From Lentisphaerae bacterium GWF2_49_21 (lineage in GTDB: Bacteria; Verrucomicrobiota; Lentisphaeria; Victivallales; GWF2-50-93), in NCBI GenBank assembly GCA_001804805.1, contig MHBH01000033.1, positions 126,882 through 167,840 on the forward strand: a DNA stretch of 40,959 nt, in the 5' to 3' direction. The translations under genes were made by a program, and so were the position numbers. Shown here one piece after another: positions 33,502 to 40,913 of the stretch; the first letter of the stretch is position 1; every line of letters starts with the position of its first letter. The notes under the pieces are model-generated. The model saw nothing but the letters and a program-made list of their open reading frames with translations. It did not search any database and was not told where the DNA came from.

Positions 33502-34248
33502 ATGAAAGCCCTCTCAGGTAGAAAGATTAAATTTACGAAGGCCAATTTGTCACATTTCTCTGATGCCCAGATGACCGCGTTTTATGTATTTCCACACATC
33601 CTGAACAAATTAAAGTTATTAGAGACACAGATATTCAGTCAATGGCAGACGGCAACGGACTCAAAACGTTCTCAAATTGAGAGAGAGGCCGCCTTGCTGG
33701 GTGCTTTCGAGTTCATACTGTTGCTGGCTGGAGAACTGAAAGAGGGATGGGAAGCAATCCAGAGTTGCTACTATGGAAATAAGTTATCAAAGACACTCAA
33801 TACTAAACTACGTAAAGACGCACAATATGCCCTCAAGAGACTACCAAGCCACTTCACTAAAACAAGTATCGCCCTCCGACTTCGGAATGATTTTTCATAT
33901 CATCACTCGCCAGACAAAGTACTATCCACGACTAAAATACTCGAAAAAGATGACCCTCATACGGCCTATCTTTTTAAAGATGATAACAATTATTTCGACT
34001 ATGCTACAAAACTCAGAATTGCATCAGTTGCCGAGTCGCTTGAATTGTCAGATTGGCGCAAAGTTATTGAACATCTTATCTTTACCGTCGTGAAAGAAGT
34101 CTATCAGGATATGGCCATTGCACTTAATACAATACTTGGCGAGCTCATGAAGACTGTTTCATGTGGCCAGGAGGTTGTAGATTTACCTAATGTCCCAAGT
34201 GATGTCGAACTTTCTGGCCATTTCTTTTTCTATGTATCTAAATCATAG
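33502..34248 (+). CDS. HEPN-like protein of unknown function, island module 1
   Basis: 248 residues, almost all alpha-helical, without signal or membrane segment. A helix bundle (EAALLGAFEFILLLAGELKE) precedes RLRNDFSYHHSPD. The Arg...His pair in RNDFSYH fits the Rx4-6H motif of HEPN nucleases that cut RNA in toxin-antitoxin and abortive-infection systems. The match rests on one short motif plus helical context, so the family call is tentative. It is the first gene after the R1 repeat and its promoter-like element; the start codon has only a weak ribosome site. Codon use is AT-rich, like the island and unlike the sugar cluster. It could be an abortive-infection gene independent of the cyclase pair 80 bp downstream. 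Confidence 0.55.
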   Translation: MKALSGRKIKFTKANLSHFSDAQMTAFYVFPHILNKLKLLETQIFSQWQTATDSKRSQIEREAALLGAFEFILLLAGELKEGWEAIQSCYYGNKLSKTLNTKLRKDAQYALKRLPSHFTKTSIALRLRNDFSYHHSPDKVLSTTKILEKDDPHTAYLFKDDNNYFDYATKLRIASVAESLELSDWRKVIEHLIFTVVKEVYQDMAIALNTILGELMKTVSCGQEVVDLPNVPSDVELSGHFFFYVSKS

Positions 34249-34328
34249 TCCTAATAATATGTAGTACCATTATGCTCTGCCTGCAACTGACAATGTTATC
34301 GATAAGCTTATTTTAATGGAGGTGATAA

Positions 34329-34964
34329 ATGACCTCTGAGATTGATCCGATTAAAGTTGAACACAAGTACGTTTTGGTCTTCGATATATGTTCATCTACG
34401 ACAATAGTTGAAGATCTAATACGTTCTGAAAGACAAGAATTATGGCGCTCTCTATTAATTATAATGAAAAACCATCTTGTTGAAGAGAGAGCAAAGAGTA
34501 ATTTCATTATATATAAATTCATTGGCGACGGGTGGATATTATTGTTTGAAGAACATTTTTCCATGACTGAATTGTTCTTAATAATGAAAAGGATTTGCGA
34601 GAAGTATGATGATGCATTTAGACGTAAAATCAAAGGGGTGCTGTCAATCCCTATAGATGCAGTTGGCATTACATTTGGGCTGGAAGAAGGAAGTCTTATT
34701 AAAATTGTAATGAATTCTCAAACCGAATATGTCGGGCGTGCTATAAATATCGCCACACGGCTTCAAGGGGCGATAAAGGATAAGGATAAAAACCCGCAAG
34801 GAAAAGTAATGATGTCAAATAAAGTATATGTGGATGCAAAACATGAGATAAAATCCATATATAGAGTTGTCGGAGTTGAGAGAAACTTGAGGAATATTTC
34901 TGGTGGGAATAAATATCTCGCGAAAAAGCTGTATTTATTCGAAGCGCCAAAGAAAAAAGCCTAA
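34329..34964 (+). CDS. Class III nucleotide cyclase, Pycsar-like (PycC candidate)
   Basis: 211 residues forming one cyclase homology domain. The first metal Asp is D19 in VLVFDICSST, the second D67 in YKFIGDGWIL, and the transition-state Asn and Arg are N140 and R144 in YVGRAINIATRLQG, so the active site appears complete. Small stand-alone class III cyclases paired with a membrane or TIR effector are the signal-producing part of Pycsar anti-phage systems, which make cCMP or cUMP upon infection. Whether this enzyme uses a pyrimidine or purine NTP cannot be read with confidence. An excellent GGAGGTGA ribosome site precedes the ATG, and the membrane protein gene starts 28 bp downstream. Confidence 0.78.
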   Translation: MTSEIDPIKVEHKYVLVFDICSSTTIVEDLIRSERQELWRSLLIIMKNHLVEERAKSNFIIYKFIGDGWILLFEEHFSMTELFLIMKRICEKYDDAFRRKIKGVLSIPIDAVGITFGLEEGSLIKIVMNSQTEYVGRAINIATRLQGAIKDKDKNPQGKVMMSNKVYVDAKHEIKSIYRVVGVERNLRNISGGNKYLAKKLYLFEAPKKKA

Positions 34965-34992
34965 CTACCAGATTAAAGCAGAGGGAAATAAA

Positions 34993-35394
34993 ATGGAAGA
35001 TAATTCACAAATCTTTCATGACAGGGCATATAATGCAACCTTGGAAATAAGAAAAATATTAATGTCCTTATCTACAGGGATACTTGCAGTTTATTTCTTT
35101 TCTTTAACTCAGGAAATTAAGCCACCTTTGAATATTGCAGAGAAAATTATTCTAACTATAAATATAATATTGTTTTCATTCAGTATCCTTTTTGGATTAT
35201 TGGCTTGGTTTTCAGATAATAAAAGATTTTTTTATAAGGCTAAGGAACTAGATAATCTTAATGAGAAAGAAAAATATACGAAGGCTAAAGATCGATGGTA
35301 TCGCATGAGAAGACTTTCGGATATTTTATTTTATTTCCCATTTGCTGCAGGGATTATTTTCTCTGCGATATTTTTAATTTTAAGGATAATATAG
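34993..35394 (+). CDS. Three-TM membrane protein, Pycsar-like effector candidate
   Basis: 133 residues from the ATG at 34993, which has an AGAGGG site; an upstream in-frame ATG lies inside the cyclase gene. Three hydrophobic helices (about 22-40, 52-74, 110-132) surround a charged cytoplasmic loop (about 75-108, KAKELDNLNEKEKYTKAKDR). This topology, an N-terminal amphipathic helix, a TM pair, a helical loop and a last TM, is like that of PycTM effectors, which are thought to impair the membrane when they sense a cyclic pyrimidine nucleotide. I see no separate cyclic-nucleotide-binding domain, so sensing would have to involve the loop or an unrecognised region. The pairing with the cyclase is the main evidence. 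Confidence 0.65.
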   Translation: MEDNSQIFHDRAYNATLEIRKILMSLSTGILAVYFFSLTQEIKPPLNIAEKIILTINIILFSFSILFGLLAWFSDNKRFFYKAKELDNLNEKEKYTKAKDRWYRMRRLSDILFYFPFAAGIIFSAIFLILRII

Positions 35395-35404
35395 GATCTA
35401 TTGC

Positions 35405-35575
35405 ACATCCCTCCAGCCTCAAACGCAACATGCCATTTAGCCTCATAACGATGTTGGAAAAGCCCCGCGATAACGGGAAGCAGTAGGGCGTGGGAAAAAA
35501 GGAATACTTATTAATATATTACTAATAAGAATTTAAAGTTATGACAAGAAACTTATTAGTTAATAATAAACTCCT
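35405..35575 (+). repeat. Long structured island repeat S, copy 1
   Basis: 171 bp starting 10 bp after the effector stop codon, closely similar to S2 (37169-37335). Shared blocks: ACATCC, CCAGCCTC, ATGCC, CGATGTTGG, AGCCCC, AAGCAGTAG, AATATATTACTAATAAGAAT, ACTTATTAGTTAATAATAAA, CTCCT. It contains the hairpin ACTAATAAG (35521-35529) / CTTATTAGT (35552-35560) with a 22-nt loop, and a small CCCG/CGGG stem. The 165 bp between S1 and R2 have no gene. Confidence 0.75.
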
Positions 35576-35740
35576 CCAAGGTCAGGTTATGGCTATGGGA
35601 CAGCCTTAATCCTATCAATTCCTATCATTTACAGGCGGAATACTGCAATTTTTCATTAAGCCCCATGCCCTTTCCCATAAAACCATGAAAACGCTGAAGA
35701 ATCCGCCTCAAAACACGGTTTTTAGCGGATGTAACCCTTG

Positions 35741-35975
35741 CCCTGCCCGAAGCCTCTTAATTTCTATCATGGCACATTGAGTATACGCCCAAGATACCTG
35801 TTTGCAGGAAAGATAAGACGGGTTCAACAGGTAGGACACCCTTTTTCCCCTTAAGCCTTGAAAACCCTCAGCAACCCGTATGCAAATGGGATTTGCGATA
35901 ACGCTTGTATAAGCCATCTTCCCTTTAAACCTTAAACCTTGACTTTCCAGCCACCGATGTTCTATTTTGTAGTGA
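35741..35975 (+). repeat. Long island repeat R, copy 2
   Basis: About 235 bp co-linear with R1, with the same blocks (GAAGCCTCTTAA, CTGTTTGCAGG, TTCAACAGG, ATGCAAATGGGA, CCTTGACTTTCCAGC). It contains the promoter-like TTGACT (35939-35944) / TATTTT (35963-35968) with 18-bp spacing, directed at the 36078 gene. Confidence 0.75.
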
Positions 35976-36077
35976 ATTATGCCAATGACATGCCCGGAGT
36001 TCTTTCTATAGGTAATGCCTTTAAATGAATATGAAAATGTTATAAAATAAGGTTCAAGATATAAAGGAAGGAATAAC

Positions 36078-37145
36078 ATGGACAACAGCCTTGGCAAAAC
36101 ATTCATTTCCGCATCCGATATTTCTTCTGGCCTCTATGATGGGATCAAGGGAGGCATGAATGGGTATAAGGACTTCGTTGATATGGTTCTTAATTCAACT
36201 GCTGAAAAATCATGGACAAAATTAAAAGATCCACAGCTATTATGGAAAATTCCTAAACTTGCCCTACTCCTTTCCGATTCATGCATAATGTTTGGTTGTG
36301 GTGGTCCAGAGCTTAAGATGAAAATTCAGCACAAATTTGCCCAACCATTTTCCTTTGTATTACCAAAAGACTTGCTCCCTCGCATTCAAAATAAATCTAT
36401 ATGGCCAGCTCTTACTTACTTTCAGCCCTCTGTCGTAACCACATGGATTAACGATGCTAAAGACCTAATCGCCGATGGCAAAGCAGTATATGTACCAGAA
36501 CGTGGCTTATTGGTTGAGGGTGAGGCAAAAGGCAGTAAGAAGAGCTGGGATTTAATGCCGATGCATCAGTCATTACCATTAGACGCCCTGTTGCCATTAG
36601 GATATTATGGACGGCCAGAAAACACCGCCATTATTGACTCCGCACATGTACAACTTTCTACAGATGCCCTTGCCAGCATCTTAGATGTATCACTTCCATA
36701 CATTGAGGATATTTCCCTCACTGATTTTTATAAACTTTACAAAGATGAATATAATTCTGTTGTTCTTTTGCGTAAGGCTCTACGCTCTTCGCTTGCAAAA
36801 GCATTAAAGGAATTGAACAACACACAAACTCCAGATGTAATTCATAAGCTTTGCCTCAACCTCAAACACGATGAGATTGACCCAGAGTTGGCAAAGCTCA
36901 ATCTCGCATATAAACGTGTCGTAAAAACCAAATCATTTTCTGCTATTGGAGCAGCGGTATCTACTGTCACACTTTCTGCCGCTGCACTTCTTGCACCATC
37001 TATTCCTGCATATGTCGCCCTTTTTGGGACATCCGGCTTGGTGCTGACTATGAAGGAATTCTCCGAGTTTCAGAATAATAAGGTGATGCTCAAAGAGAAT
37101 CCCTATTATTTTCTCTGGAAAATGAAGATGACCCAAAAGAGTTAA
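36078..37145 (+). CDS. Unknown protein with C-terminal membrane segments, island module 2
   Basis: 355 residues from an ATG with an AGGAAGG site. Residues about 1-280 are soluble-looking with mixed structure (DLMPMHQSLPLDALLPLGYY, IDSAHVQLSTDALASILDVS). Near the C-terminus two adjacent hydrophobic helices (about 292-333: AIGAAVSTVTLSAAALLAPS, then AYVALFGTSGLVLTM) could insert in the membrane. I recognise no family and no catalytic motif. It is the only gene between R2 and S2, so it forms a one-gene module. By position among defence-type genes it may be a single-gene anti-phage protein with a pore-forming end; that is inference only. Confidence 0.7.
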   Translation: MDNSLGKTFISASDISSGLYDGIKGGMNGYKDFVDMVLNSTAEKSWTKLKDPQLLWKIPKLALLLSDSCIMFGCGGPELKMKIQHKFAQPFSFVLPKDLLPRIQNKSIWPALTYFQPSVVTTWINDAKDLIADGKAVYVPERGLLVEGEAKGSKKSWDLMPMHQSLPLDALLPLGYYGRPENTAIIDSAHVQLSTDALASILDVSLPYIEDISLTDFYKLYKDEYNSVVLLRKALRSSLAKALKELNNTQTPDVIHKLCLNLKHDEIDPELAKLNLAYKRVVKTKSFSAIGAAVSTVTLSAAALLAPSIPAYVALFGTSGLVLTMKEFSEFQNNKVMLKENPYYFLWKMKMTQKS

Positions 37146-37168
37146 GGACAGCAATTCCTCAATTACGA

Positions 37169-37335
37169 ACATCCTCCCAGCCTCGAACCAAAATGCCTTT
37201 GGCCTCATTTCGATGTTGGGAAGCCCCCGCGACAGCGGAAAGCAGTAGAGCATGAAAAAAGAATACTTGTTTAATATATTACTAATAAGAATTTGTGGTA
37301 ATGGCTAAAAACTTATTAGTTAATAATAAACTCCT
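37169..37335 (+). repeat. Long structured island repeat S, copy 2
   Basis: 167 bp, starting 23 bp after the 36078 gene's stop codon and matching S1 along its length. The long hairpin ACTAATAAG (37281-37289) / CTTATTAGT (37312-37320) is identical in stem and loop length (22 nt) but the loop sequence differs. The small stem is CCGC/GCGG here instead of CCCG/CGGG, so pairing is kept although bases differ. Confidence 0.75.
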
Positions 37336-37378
37336 TACTATGCAATAAGCTGAGGATATAAGGCTATCCTCCCAAATC

Positions 37379-37475
37379 CCCTGTTTGCAGGCAAGATAAC
37401 ATGGGTTAAAAGGACAGGACACACCCCTTTCCCCCTTAAGCTATGAAAAACACAAGAAAACCACATGTAAACAAA
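37379..37475 (+). repeat. Island repeat R, copy 3 (truncated)
   Basis: The left portion of R is present (CCTGTTTGCAGGCAAGATA, then GGACA, CCTTAAG, ACCACATG). The promoter-containing right part found in R1 and R2 is missing. It ends against the 3' end of the minus-strand module. Confidence 0.65.
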
Positions 37476-37502
37476 ACTTTTCCTAACAAATTATCCTGCC
37501 TG

Positions 37503-38168
37503 TTATGGTTTTGGAATAAAATCATGCCAATTAGGTGCAATGCATTTTCTCTCATCAAAATCTAATTGTGAATTAGGCCAATATCTTTTAGTTAACTTCT
37601 CATAGGTTTCTGTTACAGACCAATCAGGCAAAGTGGAGGTTTCACCACCGGATGTTAGCTTAAGAGAATTAGTGCGATATCTATTGTTTAGAAAAACAAT
37701 ATTATCCATGACAGATTGCTCAAGAGTTCCCATATTATCACTATCGTATGGATCTGTTGGGGCAAAATGAGCAGATATTTTATTACGCCATTCCCTTAAA
37801 TCTGGAATAATAGATTTGACATAAGTATTACATTCTTTTTTGATATGCTCTTTATTTTTGACTATATCTGCCGTTGTCCATGAATTCATTGACAATACTT
37901 TTATTAAACCAACTAATCTTGTATAATTCACCATTGATGTACCAAACCAGTGGAATATACATGGAATTATCGGATCCATCTGCATAAAAAAAGCTGTAAT
38001 TTTAACTTGGGGATTCGTTGGCATCATTTTACCTTCTTGAAATTTAATTATTACAGCTAATCGAAACAATCCATGAGGTATATAATTAAGAGCATGAAGG
38101 TTATTTATTGGAAGTTTTTTAAGGTCAACTTCTATCCCGTCTATATAATCTATTTTGATTTTATTCAT
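37503..38168 (-). CDS. HEPN-like protein linked to a type IIB restriction system
   Basis: 221 residues, soluble and mainly helical. It contains LREWRNKISAHFAPTD, in which Arg...His (RNKISAH) fits the Rx4-6H motif of HEPN ribonucleases or their inactive relatives. Other parts (DLKKLPINNLHALNYIPHGL, VVNYTRLVGLIKV-like helices) give no family I can name. It is the last gene of a minus-strand unit, 42 bp after the specificity gene, so it is probably co-transcribed with the restriction system and might act as a second-line toxin or regulator. The function is not shown by the sequence. It is distinct in sequence from the HEPN-like gene at 33502. Confidence 0.5.
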   Translation of the reverse strand: MNKIKIDYIDGIEVDLKKLPINNLHALNYIPHGLFRLAVIIKFQEGKMMPTNPQVKITAFFMQMDPIIPCIFHWFGTSMVNYTRLVGLIKVLSMNSWTTADIVKNKEHIKKECNTYVKSIIPDLREWRNKISAHFAPTDPYDSDNMGTLEQSVMDNIVFLNNRYRTNSLKLTSGGETSTLPDWSVTETYEKLTKRYWPNSQLDFDERKCIAPNWHDFIPKP

Positions 38169-38210
38169 TATATTCTTATAATCTAAACTTTATTATAACT
38201 ATCGTACTTC

Positions 38211-39158
38211 TTATATTTCCTTGCTGAATGGCAACGACTTGATATAATTCTCCATATATTTATAATCTGGCTTATTGTTATTTTTTACAGGTACTTTTAT
38301 TTTAGATTCTTTCATTCGCTCCACATGCCATTTCCGACCGTAATTGAATCTATATTTCTCCATTTTAATCAATGTTACAAAAAATAAAGCTATATATTGA
38401 TTCATGTTGAATTTAGGATATAAAACATTTACATCGTCTGATGCGCAAAAGGGCTCAGGCTGATAAAATGCCTCAGCGACAGAACCATTATAGTTAACTG
38501 TAATTGTATTCTTCTCATGTATTGGCTCGTGTCCGATTAGTTGACGGTATCCATTATTTGAGTCAATGGAGCCAATAAAAGGTATATCCCCTATAGTCAT
38601 ATTGGCTTTCGTAAGGCGTTTACCTTTTTTAATATCAAATAATTCTTGCAGTTGATACCATTTCCATTTTGACATATCTAAAGGCAATTGGGATTTTTTT
38701 AAAAAAGGCTCTTTTGCATTATCAAAACAATGAATGTTGGATTTATAAACCCAATCAGGTATTTCCATTTTATCTGGCAACATTAAATTTTTAAGAGTTC
38801 TATTTGCTTGTCGTCCATAATTATATCTGTATTTATTGGCATTAATACACACGCAGTAAAATAATTTTTCTTCTGTAGAAAGCTCTATTTTAGATGTCAA
38901 ACAATATATGTGATACCCTGTATAATATGGTTGAGGTTGTAAAAATGTTTCAAGGACAGAGCCACCTAAGGAAACAGTAATTGTCCCTGCTGGCATTGGT
39001 TCCATTCCTTGAATCAAAGCTACAATTGCAGAAATCCCATTATTACTTGATGTTCTTGATACGTAATTTATACCTGATGGTACTTGCCTAAGCCTATTAA
39101 GCTCCAAGCTATGTCCATATTTAATATCGAAAATTTCTGTAATTCTTATTTGTTTCAT
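38211..39158 (-). CDS. Restriction-modification specificity subunit (HsdS/BcgIB-like)
   Basis: 315 residues made of two similar halves, each a target-recognition domain. FDIKYGHSLELNRLR and LFDIKKGKRLTKANMTIG open the halves, and YRYNYGRQANRTLKNLMLPD and YRFNYGRKWHVERMKESKIK close them. This duplicated layout is that of type I HsdS and of the B subunit of type IIB enzymes such as BcgI, which recognise split DNA targets. The start codon overlaps the end of the methylase gene by 4 bp (ATGA), so both are translated together. It is shorter than many HsdS proteins, fitting the BcgIB type. Confidence 0.85.
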   Translation of the reverse strand: MKQIRITEIFDIKYGHSLELNRLRQVPSGINYVSRTSSNNGISAIVALIQGMEPMPAGTITVSLGGSVLETFLQPQPYYTGYHIYCLTSKIELSTEEKLFYCVCINANKYRYNYGRQANRTLKNLMLPDKMEIPDWVYKSNIHCFDNAKEPFLKKSQLPLDMSKWKWYQLQELFDIKKGKRLTKANMTIGDIPFIGSIDSNNGYRQLIGHEPIHEKNTITVNYNGSVAEAFYQPEPFCASDDVNVLYPKFNMNQYIALFFVTLIKMEKYRFNYGRKWHVERMKESKIKVPVKNNNKPDYKYMENYIKSLPFSKEI

Positions 39159-40873
39159 GTCAGTCCATTAATTAATTTAAAAATCATATATTTTTTTAAA
39201 TTATCTTCAAAATTATCTTTCTTTATTAATGAATAATCCGTTTCCATATAAGCTTCTGCACACCACTCATCTTCATGAATTATATATTGTTTAACACATT
39301 CACCTGGTATATCATCTCTATTGCGATACGATTCCACCCAATGGTCTCTTATTGTTGTCCACTTATCATAGAGGTCGATTCTCCCCTTATGTTTTGTTTT
39401 AACAAAGCCATCATCTTTCCAGTATCCAAACCAAGTTTTTTGATTACTTTTCTTATGCGGAATATGGGATTTAAAAACCATTATACAAGGCACTGTGCCA
39501 ACAGGATAAAAAAGGTCATTCGGCATAGACATCACTGCATCAAGAGTATGATATTTTAATATTTCTTCTCTTTTAGCATGAGGAGAAATAGCGCATGACA
39601 TCGGAACTATGGCAATTCCTACGCCACCTTTTATTAAACAATCAAGCATATGTTTAACAAAAACTAATTCATGCAAATCTTCATCACTTTGCGAATAAGG
39701 AGGATTTAGCATTCCTATGGTGCATTTATGCTTTTTAATTTCCCTTGTAATAGCCTCATCAAAACAGCTGCCTTGATGAAGATTTGCTTTCCCATCTCCT
39801 CTTAAAATCATGTTACTTGCAGCAAGAGCATACATTTGTGGTTGATTTTCAACGCCAATAAGGCCTTCATTTTTTATCTTATCTTTTTGTTTTTGCGTGA
39901 CTGCCTTTTTAAACATCTGATGCATTGCTGATACTAAAAATCCTCCTGTTCCAGCACATATATCTAAAACTTTACTATCAGCTTGAACATTTCCAATAAA
40001 AGCAAACAGTTCAGTAATATGCCTTGGAGTCAGTACGATGCCCAAAGCTTTCTTATCCCCTCCTGTATACTTTAAAAATTCTCCATAAAATTGACCTACA
40101 ACATCAAAATCATGATAAACGCTAATAAAAGGCCATACCTTCTCATTAAGCATTTTAATTATTTCAAAAAGAACACCTTTAGGAAATTTTTTATTGGACT
40201 TGCCAAGGTTAGGATGAACGGCAATAGATGAATATGGCTGAGTCATGCTATATTCTTTTGAATGAGGTATTTTTGCTTTTTGAAACTCCTCTTTTATTAC
40301 TCTCATCCATTCTTTTTGCAATTCTTCTGGCCTATGCGCATCATAGCTTTTTGCAAAAGCTTTATTCTTTAAAGCAATTAGTGTTCCACTAACAAGTAAT
40401 GGCTTCTCACTTTCGGTAAGTTTTGCATGATCTCTCATGAAATCGTGGAGTTCTCTTGAGAATTCCATAAGATCCTGATGTCTTTTTTTAGCCACATCAG
40501 AATCAAAAGTTCCATGCTCGACATAATCTTCCAGTGAAATAATTGAATCTATCTTTTCTCCAGACTTATTTCTAAGTTCCTTATATAAACTTGCCCCTTT
40601 CGGGTAAATAAAGTTTGATATTTTTAATCCTGACCTTGTTTGACCACTAACTGCTACAGCTATTACATTATATGATTTAGAAAGCCACTTGGCGTAATGA
40701 ACAGCCCCATCTACTGCAAAATCAGCGGGCTTATCACGTTTCGCACTCTCATGACGCCTTGTGTCTGCCTTGCACTCAATAATTATAATAAAATCTGGAG
40801 TTTCAGAAGTTGTAATAATGAACTCTGGAGCACCAATTCCACCTTTTCCTGTTTTACTTGCTCCTTTAAGCAA
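39155..40873 (-). CDS. Type IIB (BcgI-like) nuclease-N6-adenine methyltransferase subunit
   Basis: 572 residues from the TTG at 40873. An N-terminal PD-(D/E)XK-type nuclease signature is visible (E17, TPDFIIIIECKAD with D27, E33 and K35). It is followed by a helical linker and an HsdM-like N6-adenine methyltransferase with motif I LDICAGTGGF (about 303-312) and motif IV NPPY (390-393). One chain carrying both nuclease and methylase plus a separate specificity gene is the BcgI type IIB plan. The 5' end is uncertain: the same frame reads SSYPLDLRKSLKRL upstream of the TTG without an ATG, then meets TAA at 40913-40915, beyond which it is open again to the window edge. So the protein either starts at a non-ATG codon or has lost its N-terminus. 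Confidence 0.8.
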   Translation of the reverse strand: MLKGASKTGKGGIGAPEFIITTSETPDFIIIIECKADTRRHESAKRDKPADFAVDGAVHYAKWLSKSYNVIAVAVSGQTRSGLKISNFIYPKGASLYKELRNKSGEKIDSIISLEDYVEHGTFDSDVAKKRHQDLMEFSRELHDFMRDHAKLTESEKPLLVSGTLIALKNKAFAKSYDAHRPEELQKEWMRVIKEEFQKAKIPHSKEYSMTQPYSSIAVHPNLGKSNKKFPKGVLFEIIKMLNEKVWPFISVYHDFDVVGQFYGEFLKYTGGDKKALGIVLTPRHITELFAFIGNVQADSKVLDICAGTGGFLVSAMHQMFKKAVTQKQKDKIKNEGLIGVENQPQMYALAASNMILRGDGKANLHQGSCFDEAITREIKKHKCTIGMLNPPYSQSDEDLHELVFVKHMLDCLIKGGVGIAIVPMSCAISPHAKREEILKYHTLDAVMSMPNDLFYPVGTVPCIMVFKSHIPHKKSNQKTWFGYWKDDGFVKTKHKGRIDLYDKWTTIRDHWVESYRNRDDIPGECVKQYIIHEDEWCAEAYMETDYSLIKKDNFEDNLKKYMIFKLINGLT

Positions 40874-40894
40874 TCTTTTTAGGCTCTTTCTCAG

Positions 40895-40913
40895 ATCGAG
40901 TGGGTAACTCGAT
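40895..40913. repeat. Palindrome at the 5' end of the restriction gene
   Basis: ATCGAGT (40895-40901), loop GGGTA, ACTCGAT (40907-40913) is a perfect 7-bp dyad next to the in-frame stop and upstream of the TTG start. It could be an operator for a controller protein or an mRNA structure limiting translation. Confidence 0.4.

Noticed and set aside
33228-37475. R and S repeats as copies of an insertion sequence
   Set aside because: None of the copies encodes a transposase fragment, and they contain no coding frame that recurs between copies.
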